The position numbers were made by a program, and so were the translations under genes. This document shows positions 1 to 8,283 of a stretch of DNA of 34,954 nt, in pieces (position 1 is the first letter of the stretch; each line of letters begins with the position of its first letter). The stretch is taken from positions 1-34,954 of the forward strand of contig JACKKJ010000010.1 in the NCBI GenBank assembly GCA_024236495.1, in the 5' to 3' direction. The notes beneath the pieces are model-generated. The model did no database searches, was not told the DNA's origin, and saw nothing but the letters and a program-made list of their open reading frames with translations. This DNA is from Paracoccaceae bacterium. GTDB lineage: Bacteria > Pseudomonadota > Alphaproteobacteria > Rhodobacterales > Rhodobacteraceae.

Positions 1-53
1 GACGTTTGGCAGACGTTTCCGGCCGATGGCTTTCTGCATCTGCGAAAGCCTTC

Positions 54-71
54 TTGCGCGCCGCAGCGCAA
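54..71. promoter_or_regulatory. Perfect inverted repeat upstream of mcl1 (possible operator)
   Basis: The sequence TTGCGC, six bases, then GCGCAA forms a perfect 6-bp-arm dyad whose right end lies 52 bases before the mcl1 start codon. The position and symmetry suit a transcription-factor site, or a short hairpin in the leader. Acyl-CoA pathway genes of this bacterial group are known to be controlled by RamB/ScfR-type regulators. Assigning this dyad to one of them is only a guess. Confidence 0.35.
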
Positions 72-123
72 TATCATATCCCCTACGCGACCCATCACGA
101 AACTTCCTTGCGAGGGGAAAATC

Positions 124-1080
124 ATGAGCTTTCGCCTTCAGCCCGCCGCGCCCGCCCGTCCGAACCGCTGCCAGCTTTTCGGCCCGGGCTCCCGCCCCGC
201 CCTGTTCGACAAGATGGCGGCATCCGCGGCCGACGTCATCAACCTCGATCTGGAGGATTCGGTGGCGCCTGACGACAAGCCGCAGGCACGCCAGAACATC
301 ATTCAGGCGATCGGCGACGTGGATTGGGGCAACAAGCACCTTTCGGTCCGTATCAATGGCCTCGACACGCCCTATTGGTACCGCGATGTCGTTGATCTTC
401 TGGAACAATCCTCCGACCGGCTGGACCAGATCATGATCCCGAAGGTCGGCTGCGCCGCCGATGTCTATGCGGTCGACGCGCTGGTCACCGCGGTCGAGGC
501 CGCCAGGGGCCGCAAAAAGCGCATCGCGCTTGAGGTCATCATCGAAAGCGCCGCGGGCATCGCCCATGTGGAAGAGATCGCGGCCTCTTCCCCGCGGCTT
601 CAGGCGATGAGCCTGGGGGCGGCGGATTTCGCCGCCTCGATGGGGATGCAGACAACCGGGATCGGCGGAACCCAGGAAAACTACTACATGATCCGCGACG
701 GCGTGAAACACTGGTCCGACCCCTGGCACTGGGCCCAGGCCGCCATCGTCGCCGCCTGCCGCACCCACGGCGTCCTGCCTGTGGACGGGCCTTTCGGCGA
801 CTTTTCGGACGACGAGGGCTTCCGCGCCCAGGCGCGCCGTTCGGCCACGCTTGGCATGGTCGGCAAGTGGGCGATCCATCCCAAGCAGATCGCGCTTGCC
901 AACGAGGTATTCACCCCGTCCGAGGCGCAGGTAACCGAAGCGCGCGAGATCCTGGCCGCGATGGAGGCGGCGAAAGCCGCCGGCCAGGGGGCCGCGACCT
1001 ACAAGGGCCGGCTGATCGACATCGCCTCGATGCGACAGGCCGAGGTGATCGTGCGCCAGGCCGAGATCATCGGCAGCTGA
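124..1080 (+). CDS. mcl1: L-malyl-CoA/beta-methylmalyl-CoA lyase
   Basis: This cytoplasmic Mg2+-dependent enzyme of the HpcH/CitE family reversibly cleaves beta-methylmalyl-CoA to glyoxylate plus propionyl-CoA, and malyl-CoA to glyoxylate plus acetyl-CoA. It is a key enzyme of the ethylmalonyl-CoA pathway for acetate assimilation. At 318 residues it has the length of the Rhodobacter Mcl1 enzyme. The expected active-site residues are in place: Arg76 in VRING, Glu141 in EVIIESAAG as the first metal ligand, and Asp168 in SLGAADFA as the second. The ATG is preceded by GAGGGG at a good distance. It is followed by accA on the same strand after 73 bp, but accA seems to have its own promoter. The related CitE and Mcl2 thioesterase families are less likely given the length and motifs. 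Confidence 0.95.
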   Translation: MSFRLQPAAPARPNRCQLFGPGSRPALFDKMAASAADVINLDLEDSVAPDDKPQARQNIIQAIGDVDWGNKHLSVRINGLDTPYWYRDVVDLLEQSSDRLDQIMIPKVGCAADVYAVDALVTAVEAARGRKKRIALEVIIESAAGIAHVEEIAASSPRLQAMSLGAADFAASMGMQTTGIGGTQENYYMIRDGVKHWSDPWHWAQAAIVAACRTHGVLPVDGPFGDFSDDEGFRAQARRSATLGMVGKWAIHPKQIALANEVFTPSEAQVTEAREILAAMEAAKAAGQGAATYKGRLIDIASMRQAEVIVRQAEIIGS

Positions 1081-1099
1081 CCAGGCGCCGCCTCATCAG

Positions 1100-1128
1100 T
1101 TGCATTTCCGCTGGCCCCGCTTCATATA
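1100..1128 (+). promoter_or_regulatory. Candidate promoter for accA
   Basis: A TTGCAT -35-like hexamer at 1100-1105 is followed after 17 bp by CATATA at 1123-1128, inside an AT-richer patch of an otherwise GC-rich 73-bp gap between mcl1 and accA. The match to sigma-70 consensus is partial, so this is tentative. Confidence 0.35.
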
Positions 1129-1153
1129 TCCGGGGTCCTGAACGGAGTGTGAC

Positions 1154-2113
1154 ATGAACTATCTCGAGTTCGAAAAGCCCCTGGCCGAGATCGAAGGCAA
1201 GGCCGAGGAACTGCGCGCACTGGCGCGCAAGAACGAAGAGATGAACGTCGAGAAGGAAGCCGCCGCGCTTGACAAGAAGGCGGCGGATATCCTCAAGGAC
1301 CTCTACAAGAACCTCGATCCCTGGCGGAAGTGTCAGGTGGCGCGCCACCCCGACCGGCCGCATTGCAAGGATTATATCGAGGCGCTTTTCACCGAATTCA
1401 CGACCCTGGCCGGCGACCGCAACTTTGCGGACGACCACGCGGTCATGGGGGGCCTTGCAAGATTCAACGACCAGGCGGTCGTGGTGATCGGCCACGAAAA
1501 GGGTCACGACACCAAGACCCGGATCGAGCGCAATTTCGGCATGGCGCGCCCCGAGGGCTACCGCAAGGCGATCCGCCTGATGGATCTTGCCCACCGCTTC
1601 GGCCTGCCGGTAATCACGCTGGTGGACACGCCGGGCGCCTATCCCGGCAAGGGCGCGGAAGAACGCGGCCAGTCAGAGGCCATTGCCCGCGCCACGCAGA
1701 AGTGCCTTGAAATCGGCGTTCCCCTGATCTCGGTCGTGATCGGAGAGGGCGGCTCGGGTGGCGCAGTCGCCTTTGCGACCGCAAACCGGGTCGCGATGCT
1801 TGAACACTCGATCTATTCAGTGATCTCGCCCGAGGGATGCGCCTCGATCCTGTGGAAGGACGCCGAGAAGATGCGCGAGGCGGCTGAGGCGTTGCGACTG
1901 ACCGCGCAGGATCTGCTCAAGCTTGGTGTCATCGACAGGATCATTCCAGAACCCCTGGGCGGCGCCCAACGCGGCAAGAAGGAAACGATTCAAGCTGTCG
2001 AAAAGGCGATCGCGGCCATGCTCAAGGAACTGTCTGGCAAGAAGCCCGCGGAACTCATCAAGGACCGCCGTCAGAAATTCCTTGAGATGGGTGCAAGAAG
2101 CCTCGCGGCTTGA
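1154..2113 (+). CDS. accA: Acetyl-CoA carboxylase carboxyltransferase subunit alpha
   Basis: AccA pairs with AccD to transfer the carboxyl group from carboxybiotin to acetyl-CoA, making malonyl-CoA for fatty acid synthesis in the cytoplasm. The 319-residue product matches the usual length. It starts with the family's typical MNYLEFEKPLAEIEGK-like region and a charged helical N-terminus. The crotonase-fold core carries LVDTPGAYPGKGAEERGQSE and GEGGSGGAVAFA. AccA has no zinc finger, as expected, since the finger is on AccD. GGAG lies 6 bases before the ATG. It lies convergent to plsC, so a lipid-synthesis gene faces it from each strand, but accD, accB and accC are not in the window. Confidence 0.97.
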   Translation: MNYLEFEKPLAEIEGKAEELRALARKNEEMNVEKEAAALDKKAADILKDLYKNLDPWRKCQVARHPDRPHCKDYIEALFTEFTTLAGDRNFADDHAVMGGLARFNDQAVVVIGHEKGHDTKTRIERNFGMARPEGYRKAIRLMDLAHRFGLPVITLVDTPGAYPGKGAEERGQSEAIARATQKCLEIGVPLISVVIGEGGSGGAVAFATANRVAMLEHSIYSVISPEGCASILWKDAEKMREAAEALRLTAQDLLKLGVIDRIIPEPLGGAQRGKKETIQAVEKAIAAMLKELSGKKPAELIKDRRQKFLEMGARSLAA

Positions 2114-2134
2114 CCCCGGGCATGGCGGGCCGGA

Positions 2135-2872
2135 TCACTCCGGCGCGCTGAAGCCCGCTTCGGCCATCAACCGGTCCGACGCGCTTTCGACGACGGTCTC
2201 GACCTCGGTCATGAACTCCTCGACCCTCTTGCCTGCGGGAATGCGCGGCAGGAACTCGACCACGGCAAGCCCCGGCTTTCGCAAGAGCCCGTGGCGCGGC
2301 CAGAAGACACCGACATTCGTCGCGGCAGGCACGCAGTCCTGCTTGAGCTGCGCGTAAAGCACGCCGACGCCGACCTTGTAGGGTTTCTTCGCCCCCGCCG
2401 CGACGCGCGTGCCCTGCGGATAGATGATGAGCTGGCCCGGAAAATCGGCCCGCGCGGCCTTTACCTCGGCCACCATCCTGCGCATCGCCTCGCCACCCTT
2501 GCCGCGGTCGACAGGGACACACCCCAGACGCTTGCCGTACCAGCCGACGATCGGCGCCCAGAGAAGCTCTTTCTTCATGATGAACTTCGGCCGTGGCACG
2601 ACCGAAACGATCAGGATGATATCGAAGAAGCTTTGGTGCTTTGCCGCGATCACGACTTCGCCTTGGGGAATCGTGCCGCGGATCTCGGATTTCAGGCCAA
2701 CCAGCACGGCCGCCGACCGTCGCACCCACCGGCCGTAGCCGTGTACGGCGCGGAACGCATTCTCCCGCCGCCAGAGAACCGCGGGAAGCCAGACCAAGGC
2801 GTAGACGATCATCGCCAGATACATCTGGACAATGAAGACGACGGACAGAAGATATTGCAGGATCAATCGCAT
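2135..2872 (-). CDS. plsC: 1-acyl-sn-glycerol-3-phosphate acyltransferase
   Basis: PlsC acylates lysophosphatidic acid to phosphatidic acid at the inner membrane, the second step of phospholipid synthesis. The 245-residue product has a hydrophobic N-terminal segment (about residues 1-33). The acyltransferase HX4D motif is His79-Asp84 in KHQSFFD. A YPQGTR motif stands where FPEGTR is usual, so Gln replaces the common Glu. I start it at 2872, where GAGG lies just upstream. A longer frame reaching 2929 would overlap ftsX deeply and adds no family sequence. It follows ftsX by 10 bp and is probably the third gene of an ftsE-ftsX-plsC operon. Confidence 0.92.
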   Translation of the reverse strand: MRLILQYLLSVVFIVQMYLAMIVYALVWLPAVLWRRENAFRAVHGYGRWVRRSAAVLVGLKSEIRGTIPQGEVVIAAKHQSFFDIILIVSVVPRPKFIMKKELLWAPIVGWYGKRLGCVPVDRGKGGEAMRRMVAEVKAARADFPGQLIIYPQGTRVAAGAKKPYKVGVGVLYAQLKQDCVPAATNVGVFWPRHGLLRKPGLAVVEFLPRIPAGKRVEEFMTEVETVVESASDRLMAEAGFSAPE

Positions 2873-2882
2873 CTGGGTGGCC

Positions 2883-3785
2883 TCAGGCTTCGCTCCGCAG
2901 CCGACGAAGCGCTGCGGCACGGGTGGCAATCAGGGCTGTGACGGCGGCGATGACAGGAACGCACAGCGCCCAAAGCCATTCACTGCCGGAAAATCCGACA
3001 TGGGTCAGAAACTCTCCGTCGGCAACCACGGGCAAGAGGCTGACGGCGATGGTTGCGGCCGCCGTGCCCGCAAGCGACCCCACGAATGCCCGCAGGGTGA
3101 ACCGGCGGACGAAGGCACGCGCGATCGTCACGTCGCGCGCGCCGATCATGTGCAGCACGCGGATCACCTGCGCATTCGCGGCCAGCGCGGCCTGCACCGC
3201 CAGCGTCACCATCGCCGCCGTCGCCCCCCCGATCAGCGCCAGAGACAGGACGGCGATCCGCCTGAGCACGATCGCGGTGTCGACGAGAGGCGCGCGCCAG
3301 CGGTTGTGGTCGTCCAGGACGGCCCCCGGAGCCTCGGCGGAAAGCCGCAGTCGCAATCCATCGGCGTCGAAGCCGCGCGGCTCCGTCGTGACCGCGACAA
3401 GGCGCGGGATCGGCAGCGTCTCGACCGGAAGTTCCGGCCCGAACCACGGTTCCAGGAGCGCCTGCGTCTCTTCCGGCGGCATTTCCCGCGCGCTCAGGAT
3501 GCCGGGAGTCGTCGTCAGAACTTCCAGGACCCGCCGCGCCTGCACGTCGATCTGGTCTGGCGCAGCCGAAATGCGGACCGTCGCGGTCGCGGCAAGCGCG
3601 CCGGACCAGCTGTCAGCGAGCCGGTTGGCCGAAAAGGCAAGCGCCAGCGCGAAGACTGCAAGAAACGCCATCGCCGCCGAGGTCAGAAGCGTGAGCATCG
3701 CGCTCGCGCCCGTGGACGGCACGATCCGGTCGATGCGCGGCGCGAAGGCGGAAAGGCCGGTGGCGGCAGGCAGGAAGGGTTTCAC
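2883..3785 (-). CDS. ftsX: Cell division protein FtsX (ABC transporter permease-like)
   Basis: FtsX is the membrane partner of the FtsE ATPase. The complex sits at the division septum and controls peptidoglycan hydrolases rather than transporting a substrate. The 300-residue product has the FtsX layout: a cytoplasmic N-terminus, a first membrane helix at about residues 30-52, a periplasmic domain of roughly 120 residues, then three more helices in the C-terminal half. The start codon is GTG at 3785-3783, overlapping the ftsE stop in a GTGA arrangement, which implies translational coupling. Sequence similarity across FtsX proteins is low. The call rests on topology plus the ftsE neighbour. Confidence 0.88.
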   Translation of the reverse strand: MKPFLPAATGLSAFAPRIDRIVPSTGASAMLTLLTSAAMAFLAVFALALAFSANRLADSWSGALAATATVRISAAPDQIDVQARRVLEVLTTTPGILSAREMPPEETQALLEPWFGPELPVETLPIPRLVAVTTEPRGFDADGLRLRLSAEAPGAVLDDHNRWRAPLVDTAIVLRRIAVLSLALIGGATAAMVTLAVQAALAANAQVIRVLHMIGARDVTIARAFVRRFTLRAFVGSLAGTAAATIAVSLLPVVADGEFLTHVGFSGSEWLWALCVPVIAAVTALIATRAAALRRLRSEA

Positions 3786-4453
3786 AGGTCCGCCCCCGCA
3801 AGCTGCACCTGACGATCCTTGATGCGCAGGACCCGCGCCGCGACCTGCGACTTGGCGGTGCGGATCAGGTTCAGATCATGTGTCGCGACCAGGATCGTCT
3901 TGCCCATCCGGTTCAGTTCGATCAGCAGCGACAGGAGCCGTTGCGACATCTCCCAATCCAGGTTTCCCGTCGGTTCGTCGGCCAGGATGATATCCGGCGC
4001 GGCGACGATGGCACGGGCCAGCGCGCCGCGCTGACGCTCCCCACCCGAAAGCTCCGGCGGGAAGGCTGAGGCACGGCTGCGCAATCCGACCCATGCCAGG
4101 AGCTCGGTCAGATCACCCTCGGCCACGGGACGGTCGGCCAGGATAAGGGGCAGGGCGACGTTTTCGGCAAGCGGAAGATGGTCGAGGAATTCGCAATCCT
4201 GGTGTACCACGCCGATCCTGCGTCGCATCACCGCCATCTGGTCGCGCGTCAGGCGCGACAGGTCTTCCCCAAGAATCGAAAGGACCCCTGAGGTTGGCCG
4301 CAACTCTCCGTAGCAGAGCTTGAGAAAGGTCGTCTTGCCGGATCCGGACGGGCCGGTGAGGAAGTGGAAGGAACCCGGCGGAAGCGTCAGGGATATGCCG
4401 GACAAGAGCACCTTGCCGGTGTATCCGTAGACCGCATCGCGCAATTCGATCAA
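3782..4453 (-). CDS. ftsE: Cell division ATP-binding protein FtsE
   Basis: FtsE is the cytoplasmic ABC ATPase that energises FtsX at the divisome. The 223-residue protein has Walker A GPSGSGKTT at 34-42, the signature LSGGE at 135-139, Walker B ILADE ending at Glu160, and a late H-loop in VATHD. The start codon is TTG at 4453-4451. A GGAGG sits 6 bases upstream, and the next in-frame ATG falls well after Walker A, so TTG is the only sensible start. ftsX follows with a 4-bp overlap. A lipoprotein-exporter ATPase (LolD) would look similar, but the FtsX-like partner supports FtsE. Confidence 0.93.
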   Translation of the reverse strand: MIELRDAVYGYTGKVLLSGISLTLPPGSFHFLTGPSGSGKTTFLKLCYGELRPTSGVLSILGEDLSRLTRDQMAVMRRRIGVVHQDCEFLDHLPLAENVALPLILADRPVAEGDLTELLAWVGLRSRASAFPPELSGGERQRGALARAIVAAPDIILADEPTGNLDWEMSQRLLSLLIELNRMGKTILVATHDLNLIRTAKSQVAARVLRIKDRQVQLAGADL

Positions 4454-4459
4454 CTTCGT

Positions 4460-4464
4460 CCTCC
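4460..4464 (-). promoter_or_regulatory. Shine-Dalgarno that fixes the ftsE TTG start
   Basis: GGAGG on the minus strand lies 6 bases before the TTG at 4453. It decides the start of ftsE, for which no suitable ATG exists. Confidence 0.7.
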
Positions 4465-4527
4465 GTCGTGGGGCGTGGCTTTCGCGCCCCGTTCGCCCGT
4501 CGTTTCGTGCCGCAGTGCCGCAAATGC

Positions 4528-4556
4528 TTGGATCGTGGCGTCATGCTTGCTACAAC
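4528..4556 (+). promoter_or_regulatory. Candidate promoter for the zinc-ribbon protein gene
   Basis: TTGGAT at 4528-4533 and TACAAC at 4551-4556 are separated by exactly 17 bp in the 168-bp divergent gap with ftsE. The predicted start point lies about 60 bases ahead of the gene. Consensus match is partial. Confidence 0.4.
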
Positions 4557-4621
4557 AGGCCAACAACAAAGGCCAGAATGGCTTTGGCGACTTAGGTCCG
4601 GGCAGGAAATCGGGTGAAAAG

Positions 4622-5611
4622 ATGCGGCTGATATGCCCCAAGTGCGGCGCCCAATACGAAGTGGATGACAGCGTCATTCCCGAAGGCGGTCGCGATGTGC
4701 AATGTTCCGATTGCGGAACGGCCTGGTTCCAGAAAAGCGCGGCGGCGATGGCTGCCGAGGCCGACGCGCGGCGCGCGGCGGTCGTGGCGGCGGCCACGCA
4801 GGGCCTGAACATGGAATGGGCGGAAACCTCCAAACTGGCGGGCGACCCCGAGGAGGAGGCCGCCGCCCGGGAAGCCCCGCCGGCCGTGCAAGACGCCCCG
4901 TTGGAAGCGCCCGCGGAGACCCCGGTGGAGGAACTGGCGGAAGAAGCGCCCGCCGTGCCCGAACCGCAACCGGCGCCGCAGGCGGAACCCGAACTTCCGA
5001 AGGCGACCGAACCCGAAGGCGGACCCGCCGTGGCGGCGGATGAACCCCAGATCGTCTTCAAGCGCCGCGCGATCGACGAAACCACGCTGAACGTCCTGCG
5101 TGAGGAAGCCGAACGGGAGGCACAGGCACGCCGGGACGAAGAAGTCGCCATGCCGGCGCGGGCCGAACCGGACGAACCCGAACGGAGCCTTCAGGCCCGG
5201 GCGGAACCCGGCATTGCGGCCCCCGCCGAACCGGCGCCACAACCCCGCCCGACCTCCGGCCCCTCGGCGCCGGACGAGGACCGGCAGGGCCGCAAGGAGC
5301 TTTTGCCGGATATCGAGGAAATCAAGTCCACGCTCCGTTCAACCTCCGACCGGCCGGGGGAACCGGTGTCGCGCGATGCCCCCGAGGTGCTGCGCCGGCA
5401 ACGCGTGGCCTTCCGCAAGGGGTTCATCTGGGCCGTCGCGGTGATCGCGCTATTGGCCCTTCTATACGCGCTGGCGCCGTCGATCGTATCGGCAGTACCC
5501 GGCAGCGAAGCGGTGATGGCGGCCTATGTGCGGCTGATCGACGGGCTGCGGGACTGGCTGCAATCGGCCACGCTTGCCGCCGCCGAGGCGATGGGCGGCC
5601 CCAGCCGCTGA
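4622..5611 (+). CDS. Zinc-ribbon (MJ0042-type) single-pass membrane protein of unknown function
   Basis: The 329-residue product opens with a four-cysteine ribbon, Cys5-x2-Cys8 and Cys28-x2-Cys31, followed by a Trp at 35, the pattern of the MJ0042/zinc_ribbon_5 family. Residues about 40-260 are low complexity, rich in Ala, Glu and Pro, and probably disordered. A membrane helix lies at about 267-287 and a short amphipathic tail follows. The ATG at 4622 starts exactly at the ribbon; a longer frame upstream has no family sequence. Topology suggests a cytoplasmic ribbon tethered to the inner membrane. Such genes are found beside ftsE in related bacteria, hinting at an envelope or division link. 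The actual role is unknown. Confidence 0.85.
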   Translation: MRLICPKCGAQYEVDDSVIPEGGRDVQCSDCGTAWFQKSAAAMAAEADARRAAVVAAATQGLNMEWAETSKLAGDPEEEAAAREAPPAVQDAPLEAPAETPVEELAEEAPAVPEPQPAPQAEPELPKATEPEGGPAVAADEPQIVFKRRAIDETTLNVLREEAEREAQARRDEEVAMPARAEPDEPERSLQARAEPGIAAPAEPAPQPRPTSGPSAPDEDRQGRKELLPDIEEIKSTLRSTSDRPGEPVSRDAPEVLRRQRVAFRKGFIWAVAVIALLALLYALAPSIVSAVPGSEAVMAAYVRLIDGLRDWLQSATLAAAEAMGGPSR

Positions 5612-5620
5612 CCCCCGCCC

Positions 5621-5650
5621 GGCCACTGATCCCCGGGCCACTGATCCCTG
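5621..5650. repeat. 15-bp tandem duplication
   Basis: Two adjacent copies of GGCCACTGATCCC followed by two bases (14 of 15 positions identical) lie in the 61-bp convergent gap after the zinc-ribbon gene. A partial, degraded third copy (GGCTATCCCTG) follows. Confidence 0.8.
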
Positions 5651-5672
5651 GCAGGCTATCCCTGTCGCGACT

Positions 5673-8246
5673 TCAGAAGCGGTCCAGCAGGCGTTTGAAG
5701 TAGTCCAGTTCCATCTGCGGCCTGCCACGGTCGTTGGACCGCCGGCGCAATTCGTCCAGAAGGTCGATGGCCCGGCGGTAGACATCGTTCTGCTGAAGCA
5801 TGTTCTGGTCGGAATCGATCCCGCCAAGGCTGCCCGCCGTTCGCCCAAGCGGATCGCGCGGCACTTCCCGCGTGCCGTCGCCCTGAACCTGACCGTCGGT
5901 CCCGGGCTGGTTGTTGCCGTTCTGCGCCAGCGCCTCGCCCAGGTTGCGCAGCCCTTCGCGCAGGTTGCGGATCGCTTCGGCCTGACGATCAAGGGCACCT
6001 GCCATGTCACCGTCGCGCAGGGCATCTTCCGCCTCGTTCATGGCGCGGCCGGCGTCGCGCAGCGCCTGGCGCGCGGCTTCGTCCAGATCGCCGCCGCCCG
6101 TGTCAGGAAGCCGCCCCTGCTGTTCGGCAAGCTGGTCGCGCAGCGCGCCCTGGCGTTCGGCCAGGCTGCGTTCGTCCCCTTGCCCGGGCCCCTCGCGCGG
6201 GTCGCCTTCGCCCTGCTGCTGTTCTCCGTTGCCCTCGCCGGTTCCGCCTGGCTGGCCCGGGCGCATCTGCTGCTGCCCCTCGCCGCCGCGATTGCCCTGC
6301 TGAAGGTTTCGGAACGATTCGTCGGAAAGCTGCTGCTGGCCGCGCAAGGTATCCTGCAGGTCGCGCATCGCCTGGCCGCCCGGGCTGCGCTGACCTTCGC
6401 CGCCCTCGCCACGGGTCACGCGCATGTTCTCCATCATCCGGCTGAGCTGGTCGAGAAGTTCCTGCGCCTCGGCCATGCGGCCTTCCTCCATCAGGCGCTG
6501 GATCTCGTCCATCATCTGCTGAAGCTGGTCGCCGGTCATCTGCTGGCCGCTCTCGGCCTGCCGGTCGGGTTCGTCCGCGCCATCCTCGCGCTGCGCGTTT
6601 TCCGCCAGTTCGCGGATATAGTCGTCGGTCGCCTGCCGCAGGTCGTCCATCAGCTTCTGGATCTCCTCGGGGCTGGCACCGTTGCGGATCGCCTCGGCCA
6701 GGCGTTCCTGGGCCTGCCGCATCTTTTCCAGCGCGTCGGCAAGGCCGCCATCCTCGATCAGGACCGCCACATCCCATAGCGCATCGGCGACCTCGTCGCG
6801 GATGGCGGGTGTCAGCGGCCCCTGCGCAAGGCCCGCATCCAGCCGCCGCATCGCGACGCGCAGCATAAGATAGGCGCGTTCGTTGCGGATGAAGCCCTCG
6901 GGCCGGTGGGTGATCGCGCGAAGGACCTGCGCGGCGCGGCGGCCGTTATCGCGCGACCACAGAAGGTCGCGGCGCATCTCGGCCACCGCCGCCGCAAGCG
7001 GATCGAAGAACCGCCGCCCGGGCAGAAGGATCTCGCGGGTTTCGGTCTGGCCGATCTGGCCCCGCGAATCCTCCACGAAAAGGCGGATCTTCACCGGCAG
7101 GTTCGACCAGACATGCCTGGACGCGTCCTCGACCAGTGCCTCGGTGAATTCGGCGCGGCTTCCCGAAAACGGCATCGGCAGGTCGAAGGCAAGCGGCTCC
7201 TGCGGCTCCGGCTCGGCCGCCAGCCCGAAGCGACGGTCCAGACGGTCGGTGTCCAGCGTGATCTCCGCCCGGCCGCGCAGGACGGCATAGTCATCGGCCG
7301 CCGCGAAGGGCTGCGACATGACGCCATCCGCCTCGCGGGTGATTTCGCCCGCGAAAACGACCGTTGGCGGGCTGTCGGGCTGGACCGTCAGCTGCCATTC
7401 GCGCCCACCGTCGCCGCTGATCGTGAGGGTGCCGGACCGCGCCGCCTCGAAGTCGAAGGCGCGGACAGGTGCGGCCGGATCGGGCGCGGCCACATCGCTG
7501 CCAGAGACGCTTTCATAAAGGCCCAGATCCTCGGCCGGGGCGTAAAGCCGCACGGTCACGCGGGTGCCCTGGGGCACGATGACGGCGTCCTCTCCCAGGG
7601 TATTGAGGTAAAGGCTGGGCTTGCCGGTATAGCGGGGCGGTTCAAGCCAGGCTTCCCAAGAAGGCCCCGAAGGCAGCGGCGCGGCATGGCCGCCCGCTGC
7701 GGCATCCGACACCGTGGAAATCTTCCACAGCGAGCCGAAGAGAAGCGCGATGACCAGGGCGGTCAGCGCCGCGTAGCGCAGCGCCAGAGGGTCGCGTTCC
7801 GAAAGCCGCAGATCCGGCACCACCGGCCGGGCGCGGGCAAGACCGGCGGCCATCCTGTCCAGATGCGCGCGCCAGACGATCGCACTGGCCGCATCCTTTT
7901 CGCCGACGGCAAGTTTGTCGGTCAGCGCCGACAGCGGCCGGCCCGGAAGCGACGCATCAAGCCGCGCCATCGCCTCTTCGGTGGTGGGCCAGCGGAACCG
8001 GCGGGCACCGATGACCAGACTGGCAACAAGGCCAAGCAGGGAAAGGACGGCGGCGATCCAGAACACCTCGAGCGAGAGGTGATCCTGAACGCCGAACGAC
8101 AGGGCCGCGATCAGCGCCGAAAGGATGGTCCAGACCGGCCAGAACCCGCGCGTGATACGTTCGGCCACCATGCCCGCCCGCGTGATGCGAAGCGGCCAGC
8201 GAATGTCCCTAAGTGCAGAACGTGGGGTCGGTGTCCTTCGCGTCAT
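5673..8246 (-). CDS. TIGR02302 family protein (DUF4175), large membrane-anchored protein of unknown function
   Basis: The 857-residue product matches the alphaproteobacterial TIGR02302/DUF4175 family in length and layout. Hydrophobic helices lie at about residues 35-52, 61-81 and 158-175. A long presumably periplasmic region follows, and the C-terminal 300 residues are predicted coiled-coil, very rich in Gln, Gly, Glu and Arg, with short repeats such as QQQ and GEG. Family function is not established; the architecture suggests an envelope-spanning or scaffolding role. It is the last gene of the argH-lptM-lysA run, 37 bp after lysA. The ATG at 8246 precedes the first conserved basic segment. 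Long open frames on the opposite strand here are composition artefacts. Confidence 0.88.
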   Translation of the reverse strand: MTRRTPTPRSALRDIRWPLRITRAGMVAERITRGFWPVWTILSALIAALSFGVQDHLSLEVFWIAAVLSLLGLVASLVIGARRFRWPTTEEAMARLDASLPGRPLSALTDKLAVGEKDAASAIVWRAHLDRMAAGLARARPVVPDLRLSERDPLALRYAALTALVIALLFGSLWKISTVSDAAAGGHAAPLPSGPSWEAWLEPPRYTGKPSLYLNTLGEDAVIVPQGTRVTVRLYAPAEDLGLYESVSGSDVAAPDPAAPVRAFDFEAARSGTLTISGDGGREWQLTVQPDSPPTVVFAGEITREADGVMSQPFAAADDYAVLRGRAEITLDTDRLDRRFGLAAEPEPQEPLAFDLPMPFSGSRAEFTEALVEDASRHVWSNLPVKIRLFVEDSRGQIGQTETREILLPGRRFFDPLAAAVAEMRRDLLWSRDNGRRAAQVLRAITHRPEGFIRNERAYLMLRVAMRRLDAGLAQGPLTPAIRDEVADALWDVAVLIEDGGLADALEKMRQAQERLAEAIRNGASPEEIQKLMDDLRQATDDYIRELAENAQREDGADEPDRQAESGQQMTGDQLQQMMDEIQRLMEEGRMAEAQELLDQLSRMMENMRVTRGEGGEGQRSPGGQAMRDLQDTLRGQQQLSDESFRNLQQGNRGGEGQQQMRPGQPGGTGEGNGEQQQGEGDPREGPGQGDERSLAERQGALRDQLAEQQGRLPDTGGGDLDEAARQALRDAGRAMNEAEDALRDGDMAGALDRQAEAIRNLREGLRNLGEALAQNGNNQPGTDGQVQGDGTREVPRDPLGRTAGSLGGIDSDQNMLQQNDVYRRAIDLLDELRRRSNDRGRPQMELDYFKRLLDRF

Positions 8247-8283
8247 GCTCCCTGCCTGCGGCTCGATCGCGCGGGCATGCGCG

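Noticed and set aside
2291..3822. Plus-strand frames opposite plsC and ftsX
   Set aside because: The ftsX/plsC assignments are supported by motifs, overlaps and topology. The plus frames carry none.
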